Source: Verrucomicrobiota bacterium
GTDB taxonomy: Bacteria; Verrucomicrobiota; Verrucomicrobiia; Verrucomicrobiales; Verrucomicrobiaceae
DNA: 5,022 nt
Assembly (NCBI GenBank): GCA_021413535.1
Contig: JAIOQF010000054.1
Span: 1-5,022, forward strand
Direction of reading: 5' to 3'
Shown here: piece by piece, positions 4,657 to 5,022 of the stretch
How positions within the stretch are numbered: position 1 is the first letter of the stretch
Layout: each line of letters starts with the position of its first letter
Translations under genes and position numbers: made by a program
Notes under the pieces: model-generated
Databases searched by the model: none
What the model saw: the letters and a program-made list of their open reading frames with translations, nothing else
Told to the model about the DNA's origin: nothing

Positions 4657-5022
4657 ATGCGCCAGATAAATTTCGCGCGCGGATCGGCCCTGCTCGTGGT
4701 GTTGTGGGTCATCGCGCTCCTGTCCTTTCTCATCATCACGTCGATGATGGTGGTGATGCAGGATGTGGAGACGGTCGCAGCGCGGCGGCTGGCCTTTCGC
4801 GCCCGTCAACTCGCCGAAGCCGGACTGGCCATCGGGGCCAATCCACTGGTAAAACCGGGCGATCCCTTGCTGCGAAAACAGATGGGCTACGCGGAGTCCT
4901 ACGAAGTGAAAATTACCACGGAAGAAAGCCGGTTGAACATCGGCGCGCTGCTCACCGAAGAACGACGCGTGGTGCTGGAACGATTGTTCGCGAGCTGGGG
5001 TCTGCGACCACTGGAAGCACAA
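4657..5022 (+). CDS. gspK: GspK-like minor pseudopilin of a type II secretion system, N-terminal part
   Basis: GspK is the tip pseudopilin of the type II secretion pseudopilus at the inner membrane. The first 122 residues are visible and the frame is open to the window edge. The start shows a short basic leader ending ARG (7-9), a prepilin-peptidase-type cleavage site G9/S10, then a hydrophobic helix SALLVVLWVIALLSFLIIT (10-28). Mature position 5 is Val rather than Glu, which is the GspK-type exception. Next comes the A-R-A-LAEAGLAIG helix (45-60) and YEVKITTEESRLNI (82-95), the GspK pattern of a strand followed by R-L-N. A stop codon (TAG, 4648-4650) three codons upstream in frame confines the start to the ATG at 4657. 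No clear Shine-Dalgarno. Further gsp genes would be expected beyond the right edge or elsewhere. Confidence 0.82.
   Translation, partial: MRQINFARGSALLVVLWVIALLSFLIITSMMVVMQDVETVAARRLAFRARQLAEAGLAIGANPLVKPGDPLLRKQMGYAESYEVKITTEESRLNIGALLTEERRVVLERLFASWGLRPLEAQ

Noticed and set aside
4546..5022. Long minus-strand open frame opposite the gspK-like gene (His-rich, about 158 codons)
   Set aside because: Its only start is a TTG at the window edge, its composition (a run of His, many Gln/Arg) is that of an antisense shadow, and the opposite strand encodes a recognisable pseudopilin.
1..5022. Mobile element, phage, CRISPR, tRNA or novel defence system
   Set aside because: No transposase, integrase, terminal inverted repeats, spaced direct repeats, tRNA-like cloverleaf or defence-type domains were seen; the genes are mostly housekeeping.

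Overview
The window is a compact bacterial chromosome segment with about 57% GC by eye. It holds eight minus-strand genes and one divergent plus-strand gene. Two genes run off the edges: the 5' part of a citramalate synthase gene at the left and the 5' part of a type II secretion minor pseudopilin gene at the right. Nothing suggests a phage, plasmid, insertion sequence, CRISPR array or tRNA/rRNA gene. The mix of genes with a strong Shine-Dalgarno and genes with none, the small two-helix membrane protein, and the short period-7 repeats at gene starts make me suspect a Verrucomicrobiota-type organism (Limisphaerales/Pedosphaera-like). That placement is inference and was not tested.

Layout, following minus-strand transcription from right to left. 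A tight three-gene cluster comes first: a LOG/TIGR00730-family Rossmann-fold protein (4549-3731), an alpha/beta hydrolase (3724-2855) and a 76-residue membrane protein (2849-2619), with gaps of only 6 and 5 nt. After 86 nt comes a GatB/YqeY-domain protein (2532-2077), after 77 nt ispD of the MEP isoprenoid pathway (1999-1319), after 91 nt the ribosomal pair rplU (1227-913) and rpmA (886-629), and after 194 nt cimA (434 to beyond base 1). On the plus strand, a gspK-like gene starts at 4657, divergent from the LOG gene across a 107-nt spacer.

Functionally this is a housekeeping neighbourhood: ribosome assembly (L21, L27), isoprenoid precursor synthesis (IspD), threonine-independent isoleucine precursor synthesis (CimA), a tRNA-amidotransferase-related domain protein (YqeY), and a nucleotide/hydrolase cluster of unknown physiology. 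The usual rplU-rpmA pair is kept, but cimA lies where obg is often found.

The most interesting signal is non-coding. Three minus-strand genes that lack a Shine-Dalgarno (ispD, yqeY, cimA) are each directly preceded by a short repeat with a 7-nt period, or 14 nt (two times 7). The unit sequence differs at each gene, and in ispD the start codon lies inside the array. The ispD array can also pair with an inverted copy about 45-50 nt upstream. The rpmA-cimA gap carries three strong hairpins, and the ispD-rplU gap can fold into a leader-like structure.
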